From NCBI RefSeq assembly GCF_022095615.2, contig NZ_CP155559.1:2477501-2541500 (forward strand): a stretch of 64,000 nucleotides of DNA. The letters are read 5' to 3'. The notes beneath the pieces were generated by a model, which did no database searches, had not been told where the DNA came from, and saw only the letters and a list, made by a program, of their open reading frames with translations. Shown here in pieces: positions 36,026-44,261 of this stretch. Every line of letters begins with the position of its first letter. Positions within the stretch are counted from its first letter, which is position 1. A program made the translations under genes and the position numbers. This DNA comes from Bacillus thuringiensis. GTDB taxonomy: Bacteria > Bacillota > Bacilli > Bacillales > Bacillaceae_G.

Positions 36026-36289
36026 ATGAATGAGTTTCAACATGAACTACAATCATTAAATCTTAATGATTATCAATCTGGTAATGTTGTGTATTGGGAT
36101 CAACTGCAACAAAATCAATATCCATACTATTACATTCAAGACGATGCGCGTCGTTGTGGCGGGTGCGGAGGTTGTGGTGGACGCTGTGGTGGATGTGGCG
36201 GCGGAAGATGTGGAGGTTGTGGTGGACGTTGTGTAGGCTGCGCTGGATGTTTCGGTTGTTTTAACTGCTGGAACTGGTGGATCATTTAA
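36026..36289 (+). CDS. Heterocycloanthracin/sonorensin-family bacteriocin precursor
   Basis: The 87-residue peptide has a leader beginning MNEFQHELQSLNLNDYQSGN that includes YYYIQDDARR. Its core has 12 Cys residues in CGG, CGGR, CVG, CAG, CFG and CFN repeats and ends NCWNWWII. This is the layout of the B. anthracis/B. cereus Cys-Xaa-Xaa bacteriocins (TOMMs), whose Cys residues are converted to thiazoles by a cyclodehydratase/dehydrogenase. None of those modification enzymes is in the window, so they must act in trans if present. ATG at 36026 has ATGGAGGG 8 bases upstream; a spurious in-frame ATG lies at 36011. A hairpin terminator follows. Confidence 0.9.
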   Translation: MNEFQHELQSLNLNDYQSGNVVYWDQLQQNQYPYYYIQDDARRCGGCGGCGGRCGGCGGGRCGGCGGRCVGCAGCFGCFNCWNWWII

Positions 36290-36313
36290 GTATAATAAAC
36301 CAATAATATTTTA

Positions 36314-36370
36314 CATGAAAGAAAGGTGTAGATATTATTTTATACTTTTCTTTCATGTTGTAATTTTTTA
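36314..36370 (+). terminator. Terminator after the bacteriocin precursor
   Basis: CATGAAAGAAA/TTTCTTTCATG stem (11 bp, 22-base loop) followed by a T-rich tail. Confidence 0.7.
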
Positions 36371-36391
36371 TTCGTGTTAAGGGGGATTTAT

Positions 36392-37408
36392 TTGTATACA
36401 TACGATAAACTGATTTCTTGGGTAGAGAATATAAAGGAAGAAAATCATAGTTCTGCAACAGCAATGTGCATAATGAAAGATAACAAAATCGTACTAGAGC
36501 ATTATAGTGGTTATCATTCAAATACATCTACAAGTAACAAAGTAACAGCATCCTCACAATTCAACGTTGCTTCTGCGAGAAAAAGCTATTTAGGTTTAAT
36601 GGTAGCATATGCGCTTTACGAGGGGAAAATAAATTCTATTGATGATGAAGCGATAAAATATTTTAAAGACTTTGACCCTGTATTACTTGGTAAAACAACG
36701 ATAAGACATTTAGTAACTCATTCGCATGGTTTAACAGAAACTGATGACGGGACAATTTTTCGTGAATTTGAACCTGGACAAGCTTGGGCTTATAGAGATA
36801 TTAATGTAAGAATGATGACAAGTCTTATTTATCAGCTATATAACAAAAGTTTCCCTGAATTGTTAAAGAAGCGTGTATTTGATCTAGCTAACTTCAAAGA
36901 AACAGGTTGGAGAATTCAGCAAGATGAAAATTTAGTTAAAGTTGTTAATAATCCAAGTGAAGACGCGATTAGTGAAATTGGTACAGTAGATGACGGTACT
37001 GAAAAAAATCTCTTTGTCTCAGCTAGAGAATTTGCGCAGTGGGGCAATTTGCATTTAAATCAAGGTATGATAAACGAAAAACAAATTGTTCCAAAAGAAG
37101 TTATAAGAATTGCTACGAATTTGCAAAGTCCAATATTTGTAAACAAAGAACTACCACAAAATGGGTTGTTTTGGTTCGTCCAAAATGAACCTGCGCTTTT
37201 AAGTGAACTTGGTGAACGAGTTCCAATAGGATCTTATCAAATATTAGGAATTACTGGACCGACTCTTTTAGTCATACCCGAATATAATGTAGTTGTTGCG
37301 AAAATGTACAATAAAAGATACAACTACGGCGGTGATAATTATTTATATTATTTACGTGAATTTAGCAATTTAGTCGCTGATACATTTCGTAACAGTAATA
37401 GGGCATAA
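36392..37408 (+). CDS. Serine hydrolase of the beta-lactamase family
   Basis: A 338-residue protein with SxxK as SARK (FNVASARKSYLGL, about residue 59), TIRHLVTHSHGL and the YRDINVRM Tyr block in place of YxN. It lacks a signal peptide, so it is probably cytoplasmic. The substrate is unknown, as for other members. TTG at 36392 is chosen because AAGGGGG lies 6 bases upstream; an in-frame GTG at 36374 has none. A small hydrophilic gene follows on the same strand. Different in sequence from the serine hydrolase at 15.8 kb. Confidence 0.85.
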   Translation: MYTYDKLISWVENIKEENHSSATAMCIMKDNKIVLEHYSGYHSNTSTSNKVTASSQFNVASARKSYLGLMVAYALYEGKINSIDDEAIKYFKDFDPVLLGKTTIRHLVTHSHGLTETDDGTIFREFEPGQAWAYRDINVRMMTSLIYQLYNKSFPELLKKRVFDLANFKETGWRIQQDENLVKVVNNPSEDAISEIGTVDDGTEKNLFVSAREFAQWGNLHLNQGMINEKQIVPKEVIRIATNLQSPIFVNKELPQNGLFWFVQNEPALLSELGERVPIGSYQILGITGPTLLVIPEYNVVVAKMYNKRYNYGGDNYLYYLREFSNLVADTFRNSNRA

Positions 37409-37439
37409 TTACTCCTATAATGAAAAGGAGTGAAAGAAA

Positions 37440-37583
37440 ATGAAAGATAAAATAAATAAAAACAAAAAGCAAAACATTAAAGATGTAAATACAGAACAAA
37501 ATGCAATTTATAGCGATCCAAAGGACGCAGCTAATATGCAGACGGTACCTCAGCCGAAGGATTTTGATGAAATCGAATATTAA
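37440..37583 (+). CDS. Small hydrophilic protein, 47 residues (DUF4021-like)
   Basis: ATG at 37440 with AAAAGGAGTG upstream opens a 47-codon frame that begins MKDKINKNKKQNIKDVNTEQ and ends PQPKDFDEIEY. It is strongly charged (basic head, acidic tail) and predicted unstructured, with SDPKDAANMQT in the middle. It resembles small uncharacterised Bacillus hydrophilic proteins such as DUF4021; family assignment is tentative. It may be co-transcribed with the serine hydrolase upstream. Confidence 0.65.
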   Translation: MKDKINKNKKQNIKDVNTEQNAIYSDPKDAANMQTVPQPKDFDEIEY

Positions 37584-37730
37584 TTTTTGTCCATCCGACT
37601 ATATGATGAATGAAAAATACATCTTAAGTCCCATCACATGACAGAAGTCTTTTGATATCCTATATACATAAGCATTTGAAAATGTCTTATCTTAACAAAG
37701 CTTTCTTTAAGTAAATCTAATATAACCTGC

Positions 37731-37763
37731 AAAAAGGCACTTCATTATGAAGTGTCTTTTTGT
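37731..37763 (+). terminator. Intrinsic terminator
   Basis: AAAAAGGCACTTCA/TGAAGTGTCTTTTT stem with loop TTA, followed by T residues. Confidence 0.88.
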
Positions 37764-37866
37764 GTGCATGAACTTAATTTCCATTTTCCGCACAGTATCT
37801 TGCATTTCATGATGGTTATACTAACTGTGAAAATTCATGTCAAGATAAAAGAAGGGGACAGTTAGT

Positions 37867-39075
37867 ATGAAACAAACTTCTATAAATCCGTTACTAATTG
37901 TTCTAGGTACAATCATTGTTCAAATTGGCCTTGGAACAATTTATACATGGAGTTTATTTAATCAGCCCCTTGTTAGTAAGTTTGGATGGAACCTCAATTC
38001 CGTAGCGATAACTTTCTCTATAACAAGCTTTTCTTTATCATTTTCAACCCTATTTGCCGGAAAGTTGCAGCGGAAATTAGGCCTTCGAAAACTCATTGCT
38101 ACTGCAGGGATTGTTCTGGGGCTCGGCTTAATACTTAGTTCACAAGTTTCTTCCTTACCATTACTATACTTATTAGCTGGTGTCGTTGTTGGTTATGCAG
38201 ATGGAACTGCTTATATTACATCATTATCTAATTTAATAAAATGGTTTCCAAATCGGAAAGGCCTTATTTCTGGTATATCTGTTTCTGCATACGGAATGGG
38301 TAGCTTAATCTTTAGATATATAAACGGAAGTCTTATCGATAGTCTTGGCGTATCACAGGCATTTTTATATTGGGGTATCATTGTTTTACTTTTAGTATTA
38401 ACCGGATCGTTCTTCTTACGTGAAGCAATAGTAAATAACACCCTAACAGAGACATTACACAATGACTACACGCCACGTGAAATGATACGAACGAAACAAG
38501 TATATCTCTTATTTTTCATGTTATTTACATCGTGTATGGGTGGTCTGTATTTAATCGGTATGGTAAAAGATATTGGAGTACAGCTCGTTGGACTTAGCGC
38601 AGCAACTGCTGCTAACGCCGTTGCAATGATTGCAATTTTTAATACAGTAGGTAGAATCGTTCTTGGAACGTTATCAGATAAAATTGGTCGAATGAAAATT
38701 GTCTCTGCAACGTTTATTATTATTGGATTGTCAGTCTTTACATTAAGTTTCATTCCACTAAATTACGGAATTTATTTCGCTTGTGTAGCCAGCGTAGCCT
38801 TTTGTTTTGGTGGTAATATTACAATATTCCCAGCCATTGTTGGGGACTACTTCGGTTTAAAAAACCATAGTACAAATTACGGGATTGTATATCAAGGATT
38901 CGGATTTGGTGCGCTTGCAGGATCATTCATTGGGGCGATACTTGGGGGATTTCAACCGACCTTTATTACAATCGGTGTTCTATCTGTTATCTCTTTCGTT
39001 ATTTCAATATTAATTCGTCCTCCAAAAGCAGAGAAGAAAAAAGACACACAACATGTATATCGGAAAGTAGCTTAA
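37867..39075 (+). CDS. MFS transporter, oxalate/formate antiporter (OFA)-like
   Basis: A 402-residue permease with 12 helices. GTIYTWSLFNQPLVSKFGW near the N-terminus is typical of the OFA family (OxlT-like), as are YADGTAYITSL and VGRIVLGTLSDKIGRMKI. The family exchanges small carboxylates (oxalate/formate, pyruvate) or similar anions; the precise cargo is not determinable. AGGGGAC lies before the ATG. The gene stands alone between terminators. Confidence 0.88.
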   Translation: MKQTSINPLLIVLGTIIVQIGLGTIYTWSLFNQPLVSKFGWNLNSVAITFSITSFSLSFSTLFAGKLQRKLGLRKLIATAGIVLGLGLILSSQVSSLPLLYLLAGVVVGYADGTAYITSLSNLIKWFPNRKGLISGISVSAYGMGSLIFRYINGSLIDSLGVSQAFLYWGIIVLLLVLTGSFFLREAIVNNTLTETLHNDYTPREMIRTKQVYLLFFMLFTSCMGGLYLIGMVKDIGVQLVGLSAATAANAVAMIAIFNTVGRIVLGTLSDKIGRMKIVSATFIIIGLSVFTLSFIPLNYGIYFACVASVAFCFGGNITIFPAIVGDYFGLKNHSTNYGIVYQGFGFGALAGSFIGAILGGFQPTFITIGVLSVISFVISILIRPPKAEKKKDTQHVYRKVA

Positions 39076-39080
39076 TTCTA

Positions 39081-39112
39081 AAAAGAGTCCTCATGCTAGG
39101 GCTCTTTTTTTG
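39081..39112 (+). terminator. Terminator of the OFA-type MFS gene
   Basis: AAAAGAGTCC/GGGCTCTTTT stem followed by a T run. Confidence 0.82.
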
Positions 39113-39245
39113 TTATGAATTAGAAGGACTGCTAATGCAAGAAAAGATAGAATTGGAATAGCAGTGACGGGAAAATATTTTTTTATAGCGAATATATCTA
39201 AAATAGGAATCTAAATGTAGGCATTCAGATGAAGGGGGAATTCTT

Positions 39246-39761
39246 ATGAATTCATTTGTAAATAACACGTTTTATGAAATAAGAGAAAATCTATTCGAGG
39301 AAATTGTGATATTGAATGATGCTCAATTCAATAGTAAACCAGACAAGAATAAATGGAGTATAGCGCAAGTATGTCATCACTTAGTTTTATTGGATGGAGT
39401 GGTTATAAAGGTCATTACATCTGGATTGAAAAAGATTGATAGCACTCTAAAAGAGCGTCGGGAAATTCATTCTATATTACAAGATAGATCGATAAAATTT
39501 ACAGCACCAGAAATGATTGAACCAAGTTCAGAACCGTTTAAAGTGCAGCAAATGATCGATATGTTAAACGAATCAAGGAAAGAATTGATGCGTTTCCTTA
39601 GTACAATAGAAGATGAATCTATATTAACGAATAAATCGGTGATGCATCCAGCTCTTGGAGAATTACTTCTTGATCAGTGGATAGAACTAATCTATTTGCA
39701 TGAACAGCGCCATATAGAACAAATCAAAGAAATAAAATCACTTTGTGAAATCGGGAAGTAA
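39246..39761 (+). CDS. DinB/YfiT-like four-helix protein
   Basis: A 171-residue protein of the DinB superfamily. The metal-binding His pattern is visible as KWSIAQVCHHLVLLDGV (about residues 39-55) and YLHEQRHIEQIKEI near the C-terminus. Members include damage-inducible proteins and thiol transferases (bacillithiol S-transferase); this one has no identified partner. AAGGGGG lies before the ATG. Confidence 0.85.
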   Translation: MNSFVNNTFYEIRENLFEEIVILNDAQFNSKPDKNKWSIAQVCHHLVLLDGVVIKVITSGLKKIDSTLKERREIHSILQDRSIKFTAPEMIEPSSEPFKVQQMIDMLNESRKELMRFLSTIEDESILTNKSVMHPALGELLLDQWIELIYLHEQRHIEQIKEIKSLCEIGK

Positions 39762-40152
39762 AATCTTTTGTTCATTAACAAAAAATACTGGTCTCATATG
39801 TATGTATTTGAAATGAGTGGTAAAGCACAAAATAAAATACAAAAACAATTGATCTAAAGGAAGATTAATTTGGAATCCGATTTGTTGTATATGTTTAACC
39901 CCGTCTCAAAATAAGGGCGGGGATTTTATTAGTTTTGGGGTTATTCTGCCATTTTCATTCTAAAAGTTCCAAAACGTGCTTTGCGTCATTTTCCTGTAAT
40001 ATATTCTTCTTTAATACATGTGAATTCATTTTTTATTAACTCTCAAATAGTGGTAAAAGCAAAACTCAATTAATTTATATATATTAAAACGGGTAAATGG
40101 TAGAATGAACAGAAGACAGAAAATTCCTTTTATTAAAACGGAGGAGATAAGC
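39762..40152. other. Intergenic region with a terminator
   Basis: Contains the hairpin at 39899-39922. No gene was found. An upstream in-frame ATG at 40105 exists but lacks a ribosome site, so this stretch is considered the leader of the Nudix gene. Confidence 0.6.
39899..39932 (+). terminator. Terminator
   Basis: CCCCG/CGGGG outer stem with additional internal pairing (TCTC loop region), then ATTTTATT. Confidence 0.55.
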
Positions 40153-40596
40153 ATGAAAAAAGTAAATGTTACTTATGCACTTTTATACGATACAACAAAC
40201 GAAAAGATCTTAATGGTAAAAAACAAAGGTAAAAACGGTTCTTATTACACGCTACCAGGTGGCGCAGTTAAATTTGGGGAAACGTTAGAAGAGGCAGTAA
40301 TTCGGGAAGTGAAAGAAGAAACCGGACTACATATATGTGTAAAGGGTATTTGTTCTATTAGCGAAGCTTTCTTTGAAGAGAGAGGTCATCATGCAATTTT
40401 CTTTAATTTTTTAGGTGAAATAATCGGGGGAGAGACATATATATCAAGACCAAAAGAAATCGAAGAGATTACTTGGATGGAATTACATATAGCAGCACCG
40501 TATTTACGTATACCAGAAGATTTGCTAAATATGTTAAAAAAGAAAGAAACGGTACCTTACGTTTTTAACGGAACTATCGTTCATCAATCTTCATAA
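40153..40596 (+). CDS. Nudix hydrolase
   Basis: A 147-residue protein with Nudix box GGAVKFGETLEEAVIREVKE-ET (about residues 36-58). ATG at 40153 has GGAGGAG directly upstream; the longer frame from 40105 lacks a ribosome site. It begins the Nudix-DnaN-Nudix gene block, and the clamp gene starts 31 bases after its stop. Confidence 0.9.
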   Translation: MKKVNVTYALLYDTTNEKILMVKNKGKNGSYYTLPGGAVKFGETLEEAVIREVKEETGLHICVKGICSISEAFFEERGHHAIFFNFLGEIIGGETYISRPKEIEEITWMELHIAAPYLRIPEDLLNMLKKKETVPYVFNGTIVHQSS

Positions 40597-40627
40597 ACAT
40601 ATCATTTCTTTTTAGGCGGGGGAAAAA

Positions 40628-41758
40628 ATGGAGTTCATCGTTAATCACAAACATTTCACACAAGCACTTTCAGAAGTAAGTAAAGCTATATCTACCAAAT
40701 CTATAATTCCTATATTATCTGGTATAAAAATAATTGCAGATCAATCTGGAATTACTTTAATCGCAAGTAACTCGAATATTTTCATCGAAAAATTTATACC
40801 AAGTTCCATAGAAGACGAACAAATTACGACTATCTTAAAAGCAGGAACTATTGTTGTACCTGCAAAATACTTTATTGAAATTATAAAGAAAATGCCAAGT
40901 GATATAGTAATAAAAAGTAAGAATGAGCAAACAATTACCATACAATCAGAAGAAATTACTTTAAACTTAAATGGCTTTCCAGCAAATGAATTTCCTAACG
41001 TACCACTAATAGACGATCACGCAGAAATAAAAATAGAAACAAATCAATTGATGGATGCGTTTAAACAAACAGTCTTTGCAGTAGCTAAAAATGAATCTCG
41101 ACCCGTTCTTACTGGCGTACATATAGAGTTAGATCACAACAAATTAATTTGCGCTGCAACTGATTCAAATAGACTTGCTATACGTGAAACTACTATTTCT
41201 ACAGATATGAAAGCAAATTGTATCGTACCAAGTGCAACTATTAGTGAACTTCTAAAATTAATGGGTAGTAATTCAGAATTCGTATACATCTATCTTTCAG
41301 AAAGTCACATTATTTTTACATTCGGTACAACTACATTATATTCAAGATTAATTGAAGGGAAATATCCTAATATATCTAGCTTAATTCCAAATGACTTTCA
41401 AACAGTCATTAACATAGATAGACAAAGGATTTTACAAGGGATAGATCGATCAAGCTTATTAGCAAGCGAATGGGCAAATAACAATGTCAACTTAGAAATC
41501 ATAAACGAATCCACAATTAAAATTTATTCTAACGCTTCTCAAATTGGAAAAATATCCGAGAAGCAACAAATTGATGCGATTCAAGGTGAAAAACAATTAA
41601 ATATATCTTTCGATGGACGATTTATGATAGACGCTTTAAGGGCAATAAAAGAAGAAACGGTTACTTTAAGTTTCAGCGGTTCTATGAGACCGATATTAAT
41701 TGAAGCAGGGACGCAATCTGCAGCATTACATCTTATATCTCCAGTAAGAGCTTATTAA
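40628..41758 (+). CDS. dnaN: DNA polymerase III beta subunit (sliding clamp) paralogue
   Basis: A full-length 376-residue DnaN protein with all three clamp domains: N-terminal MEFIVNHKHFTQALSEVSKA, the ASNSNIFIEKFIP region, a middle domain ending with IVPSATISELLKLM, and the C-terminal LISPVRAY (usual ends are LILPVRxY). The clamp encircles DNA and tethers polymerases. It is far from dnaA/recF, the normal dnaN neighbours, and lies between two Nudix genes, so it is an additional copy. It might serve a specialised polymerase or a mobile replication system. GGCGGGGG lies before the ATG. Confidence 0.93.
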   Translation: MEFIVNHKHFTQALSEVSKAISTKSIIPILSGIKIIADQSGITLIASNSNIFIEKFIPSSIEDEQITTILKAGTIVVPAKYFIEIIKKMPSDIVIKSKNEQTITIQSEEITLNLNGFPANEFPNVPLIDDHAEIKIETNQLMDAFKQTVFAVAKNESRPVLTGVHIELDHNKLICAATDSNRLAIRETTISTDMKANCIVPSATISELLKLMGSNSEFVYIYLSESHIIFTFGTTTLYSRLIEGKYPNISSLIPNDFQTVINIDRQRILQGIDRSSLLASEWANNNVNLEIINESTIKIYSNASQIGKISEKQQIDAIQGEKQLNISFDGRFMIDALRAIKEETVTLSFSGSMRPILIEAGTQSAALHLISPVRAY

Positions 41759-41780
41759 TAACAAAGGAAGGAATTACATT

Positions 41781-42293
41781 ATGTACAAGCACACTTTATG
41801 TTTTATAAAGCGAAATGAAGAGATACTTATGTTAAATAGAGAATATGACCCTGTAAAAGGATTATGGAATGGGGTAGGAGGAAAGATAGAAAAGGGAGAA
41901 ACACCTTTAGAAAATGCAATTCGTGAAATAAAAGAAGAAACTAATATAAAAGTTTCGCATGATCAAATTCAATTTAAAGGCATTATTAAGTGGGATGATT
42001 CTTCATATTCTGGCGGTATGTATGTTTATCTAATAGAGCTATTTAATGAATTTACATATCACACTCCCAAAAAAGTCACAGAAGGAATTCTAGATTGGAA
42101 AGAGATTTCTTGGATTCTAAGTGACTATAATTACGGCGTAGGAGAGATGATACCTAATTTTTTATCTGAAATACTTCACAATGAATTAATATTAGAGCAC
42201 AACTTTGTCTTATCTAATCATAAATTAATAGATTATAGGAATAAAGAATTAGCTATGCAGGACAGTTCTATAGATAATATAATTCGATTGTAA
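41781..42293 (+). CDS. Nudix hydrolase (MutT-like)
   Basis: A 170-residue protein with box GGKIEKGETPLENAIREIKE-ET (about residues 34-56) and the N-terminal MLNREYDPVKGLWNGVGG seen in 8-oxo-dGTPase-like proteins. It starts 22 bases after the clamp stop, with AAGGAAGG upstream, so it is probably in the same transcript as the sliding clamp. It may sanitise nucleotides; not proven. Confidence 0.9.
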   Translation: MYKHTLCFIKRNEEILMLNREYDPVKGLWNGVGGKIEKGETPLENAIREIKEETNIKVSHDQIQFKGIIKWDDSSYSGGMYVYLIELFNEFTYHTPKKVTEGILDWKEISWILSDYNYGVGEMIPNFLSEILHNELILEHNFVLSNHKLIDYRNKELAMQDSSIDNIIRL

Positions 42294-42374
42294 AGAGCAG
42301 GAATGCACCTCTGTACGAACAAGTAAAGTTTCAGATAGTAAGAAGGCAAACATAGTGAAATAAACATAAATACA

Positions 42375-42418
42375 GAAAAAGAGCGAATCACTTATAAGAA
42401 GGTTCGCTCTTTTTTATT
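42375..42418. terminator. Bidirectional terminator
   Basis: AAAAAGAGCGAA/TTCGCTCTTTTTT stem with a 15-base loop, A and T runs on both sides; ends the Nudix operon and the converging pseudogene. Confidence 0.88.
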
Positions 42419-42423
42419 TATAA

Positions 42424-43379
42424 TTAAATTTCTTTCCACCAAGCTGATGATGGATAGTCTGTAGATTTTAACGTAATCGATTCACCAATTTGCGGCGTTG
42501 CGATTTTAACTCCTAAACGCTTAGCTTCTTTCGTAACTCGTTCAATTGGATCACTCCAGTCATGTAATGCTAATGTAAAAGCACCCCAATGAATTGGAAG
42601 ACTCCTTTCACGTCAATATGAGCTTGTACCGTCTCTTCTGGTAACATATGAATAGCAGACCACCTCGAATCATATTGTCCGCATTCCATTAACGTAAGAT
42701 CGAATGGACCGTATTTATCACCAATCTCCTTAAAGTGAGGAGCATAACCGCTATCACCACTAAAGAAAACTTTAGTCTCTTGACCAAGAATAAGCCATGA
42801 ACACCATAACGAACAATCTCTATCTGTCATACTTCGTCCAGAGAAATGCCTTGCAGGAGCACATACTAACTTAATATTATCAAATATAATTTCATCCCAC
42901 CAATTATGCTCACTAATTTTACTAGGTGAAACACCCCATTTAATAAGATATTGTGCAACGCCAGTCGGAACATAGAAGTGCTTTGCACGATTTTTTAACA
43001 GCATAATACTCTTGTAATTCAAATGGTCGTAGTGATTATGAGAAATGATAATCGCATCTATTTCTTGAAAATCTTCACGTTCTAAAGAAAAAGCACCACT
43101 ATAACGTTTACTATTAAACACAGGAAATGGGGAAGAGGCATCTCCAAACATAGGGTCTAATAACAATTTTTTACCTGCTATTTTTAAAAGAGAAGCAGAG
43201 TGCCCAAACCATGTCACACTCTCTAAAGTCTCATTATTTTTATCTGATAAAACAATAGGTAAATTCTTTAATGGACGCAGCTTTGATTTCATTTTAAAGT
43301 AATCAGTCATTAAACCTATAATATCTTTCGGTTTAAAACTTACATCAGTATGAATTTGATTTATATATTTCTTTTTCAT
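42424..43379 (-). pseudogene. Metallo-beta-lactamase-fold hydrolase (UlaG/NAPE-PLD-like), frameshifted
   Basis: The main frame (43379 to 42570) gives the N-terminal and catalytic part: VTWFGHSASLLKIAGKKLLLDP, the metal motif SHNHYDHL, and ECGQYDSRWSAIHMLPEE. After VKGVFQFIG the frame runs to a premature stop at 42570, while another frame reads HWGAFTLALHDW, SDPIERVTKEAKRLG to the natural stop at 42424. A single-base loss near 42600 explains it. The product is probably truncated of its last 60 residues, including the final metal-binding His-Trp region. Family members hydrolyse phosphoesters or lactones. Confidence 0.85.
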
Positions 43380-43664
43380 TTGTTCTCCTTTTTACGTTTA
43401 ACAATATACGTATGTTGTTATTGTAGCTAATTGTAGTTTAAACGAAATCATTTTACCTTTCACCTTAAATGCAGTACATTTCATAAATTCGTCAAATTAT
43501 TTTTTATATATAAAATATAAACCATACAGCAGCAGATAAAACCAATATAAAGTAAATGTAAATTGTTTTATTTTAGTAAATTCCTTCTTATACGCAACAA
43601 AGAACGTACGTTTCGTTGTATGTTATTGAAGTAAATACGACTTAAAAGGAAGGAGAGTTAATAA

Positions 43665-44126
43665 ATGCATGCAGATAGAAGTTACGTCAAGTATGAAACT
43701 TATACAGTAAGCTTTGTAGGAGGATCATATAATTTTATGAATTCTTTAAATCAGGTACTACAAAATCACAATTTACCAACCGATTTACTAAATCTAAATA
43801 AACATTATCGTGTCATTTTAACCGGGAGAAAATCAATACAACTATTTTCAAATTGGATTTATAATGACAAAGATATTTATTTGCATAGAAAATATGAAGA
43901 ATTTCAGAAAGAAAGTCTAAGTCTAGATCAATTAAAAGATCGAAAACTAAAAAGAACTCGAGCTGCTGTTAAGCAGAGAAAACAAAATTTCCTTAAGGAA
44001 TATATGAAAAATAAATGTATCGCTAAAACTTGTTCCAATTTAAAAATAAAGGAACCAGCTTTTAAAAGTTGGTTAAAAAATGATAATCAATTTAAAAAAG
44101 ACTACGAAAGGATTCATTCATTATAA
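43665..44126 (+). CDS. Half LAGLIDADG-like domain fused to a helix-turn-helix (153 aa)
   Basis: Residues about 10-82 (YTVSFVGGSYNFMNSLNQVLQ, LNKHYRVILTGRKSIQLFSN, WIYNDKDIYLHRKYEEF) resemble the second half of LAGLIDADG homing endonuclease domains, including the YLxRKYxxF ending. The acidic LAGLIDADG helix itself is absent. The C-terminal KNKCIAKTCSNLKIKEPAFKSWLK looks like a helix-turn-helix of phage/terminase type. So this is likely a DNA-binding derivative of an endonuclease and not an active enzyme. GGAAGGAGAG lies before the ATG. Confidence 0.6.
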   Translation: MHADRSYVKYETYTVSFVGGSYNFMNSLNQVLQNHNLPTDLLNLNKHYRVILTGRKSIQLFSNWIYNDKDIYLHRKYEEFQKESLSLDQLKDRKLKRTRAAVKQRKQNFLKEYMKNKCIAKTCSNLKIKEPAFKSWLKNDNQFKKDYERIHSL

Positions 44127-44135
44127 AAATGCAAG

Positions 44136-44170
44136 AAACCTTAGTATATCTATGCTAAGGTTTTTAATTT
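44136..44170 (+). terminator. Terminator after the LAGLIDADG-like gene
   Basis: AAACCTTAG/CTAAGGTTT stem with a 10-base loop followed by a T-rich tail. Confidence 0.8.
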
Positions 44171-44261
44171 GAGATTCTTAGAAGATAATTATTTTCGCTT
44201 ATAGAACTTAATAAATACATAGATTTTACAATAAATTTACTAGTAAGGGAGGGAATATGAA

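Noticed and set aside
36160..36260. CRISPR-like or satellite repeat in the CGG-rich stretch
   Set aside because: The short repeats encode the Cys-Gly-Gly core of the bacteriocin and lack spacer structure.
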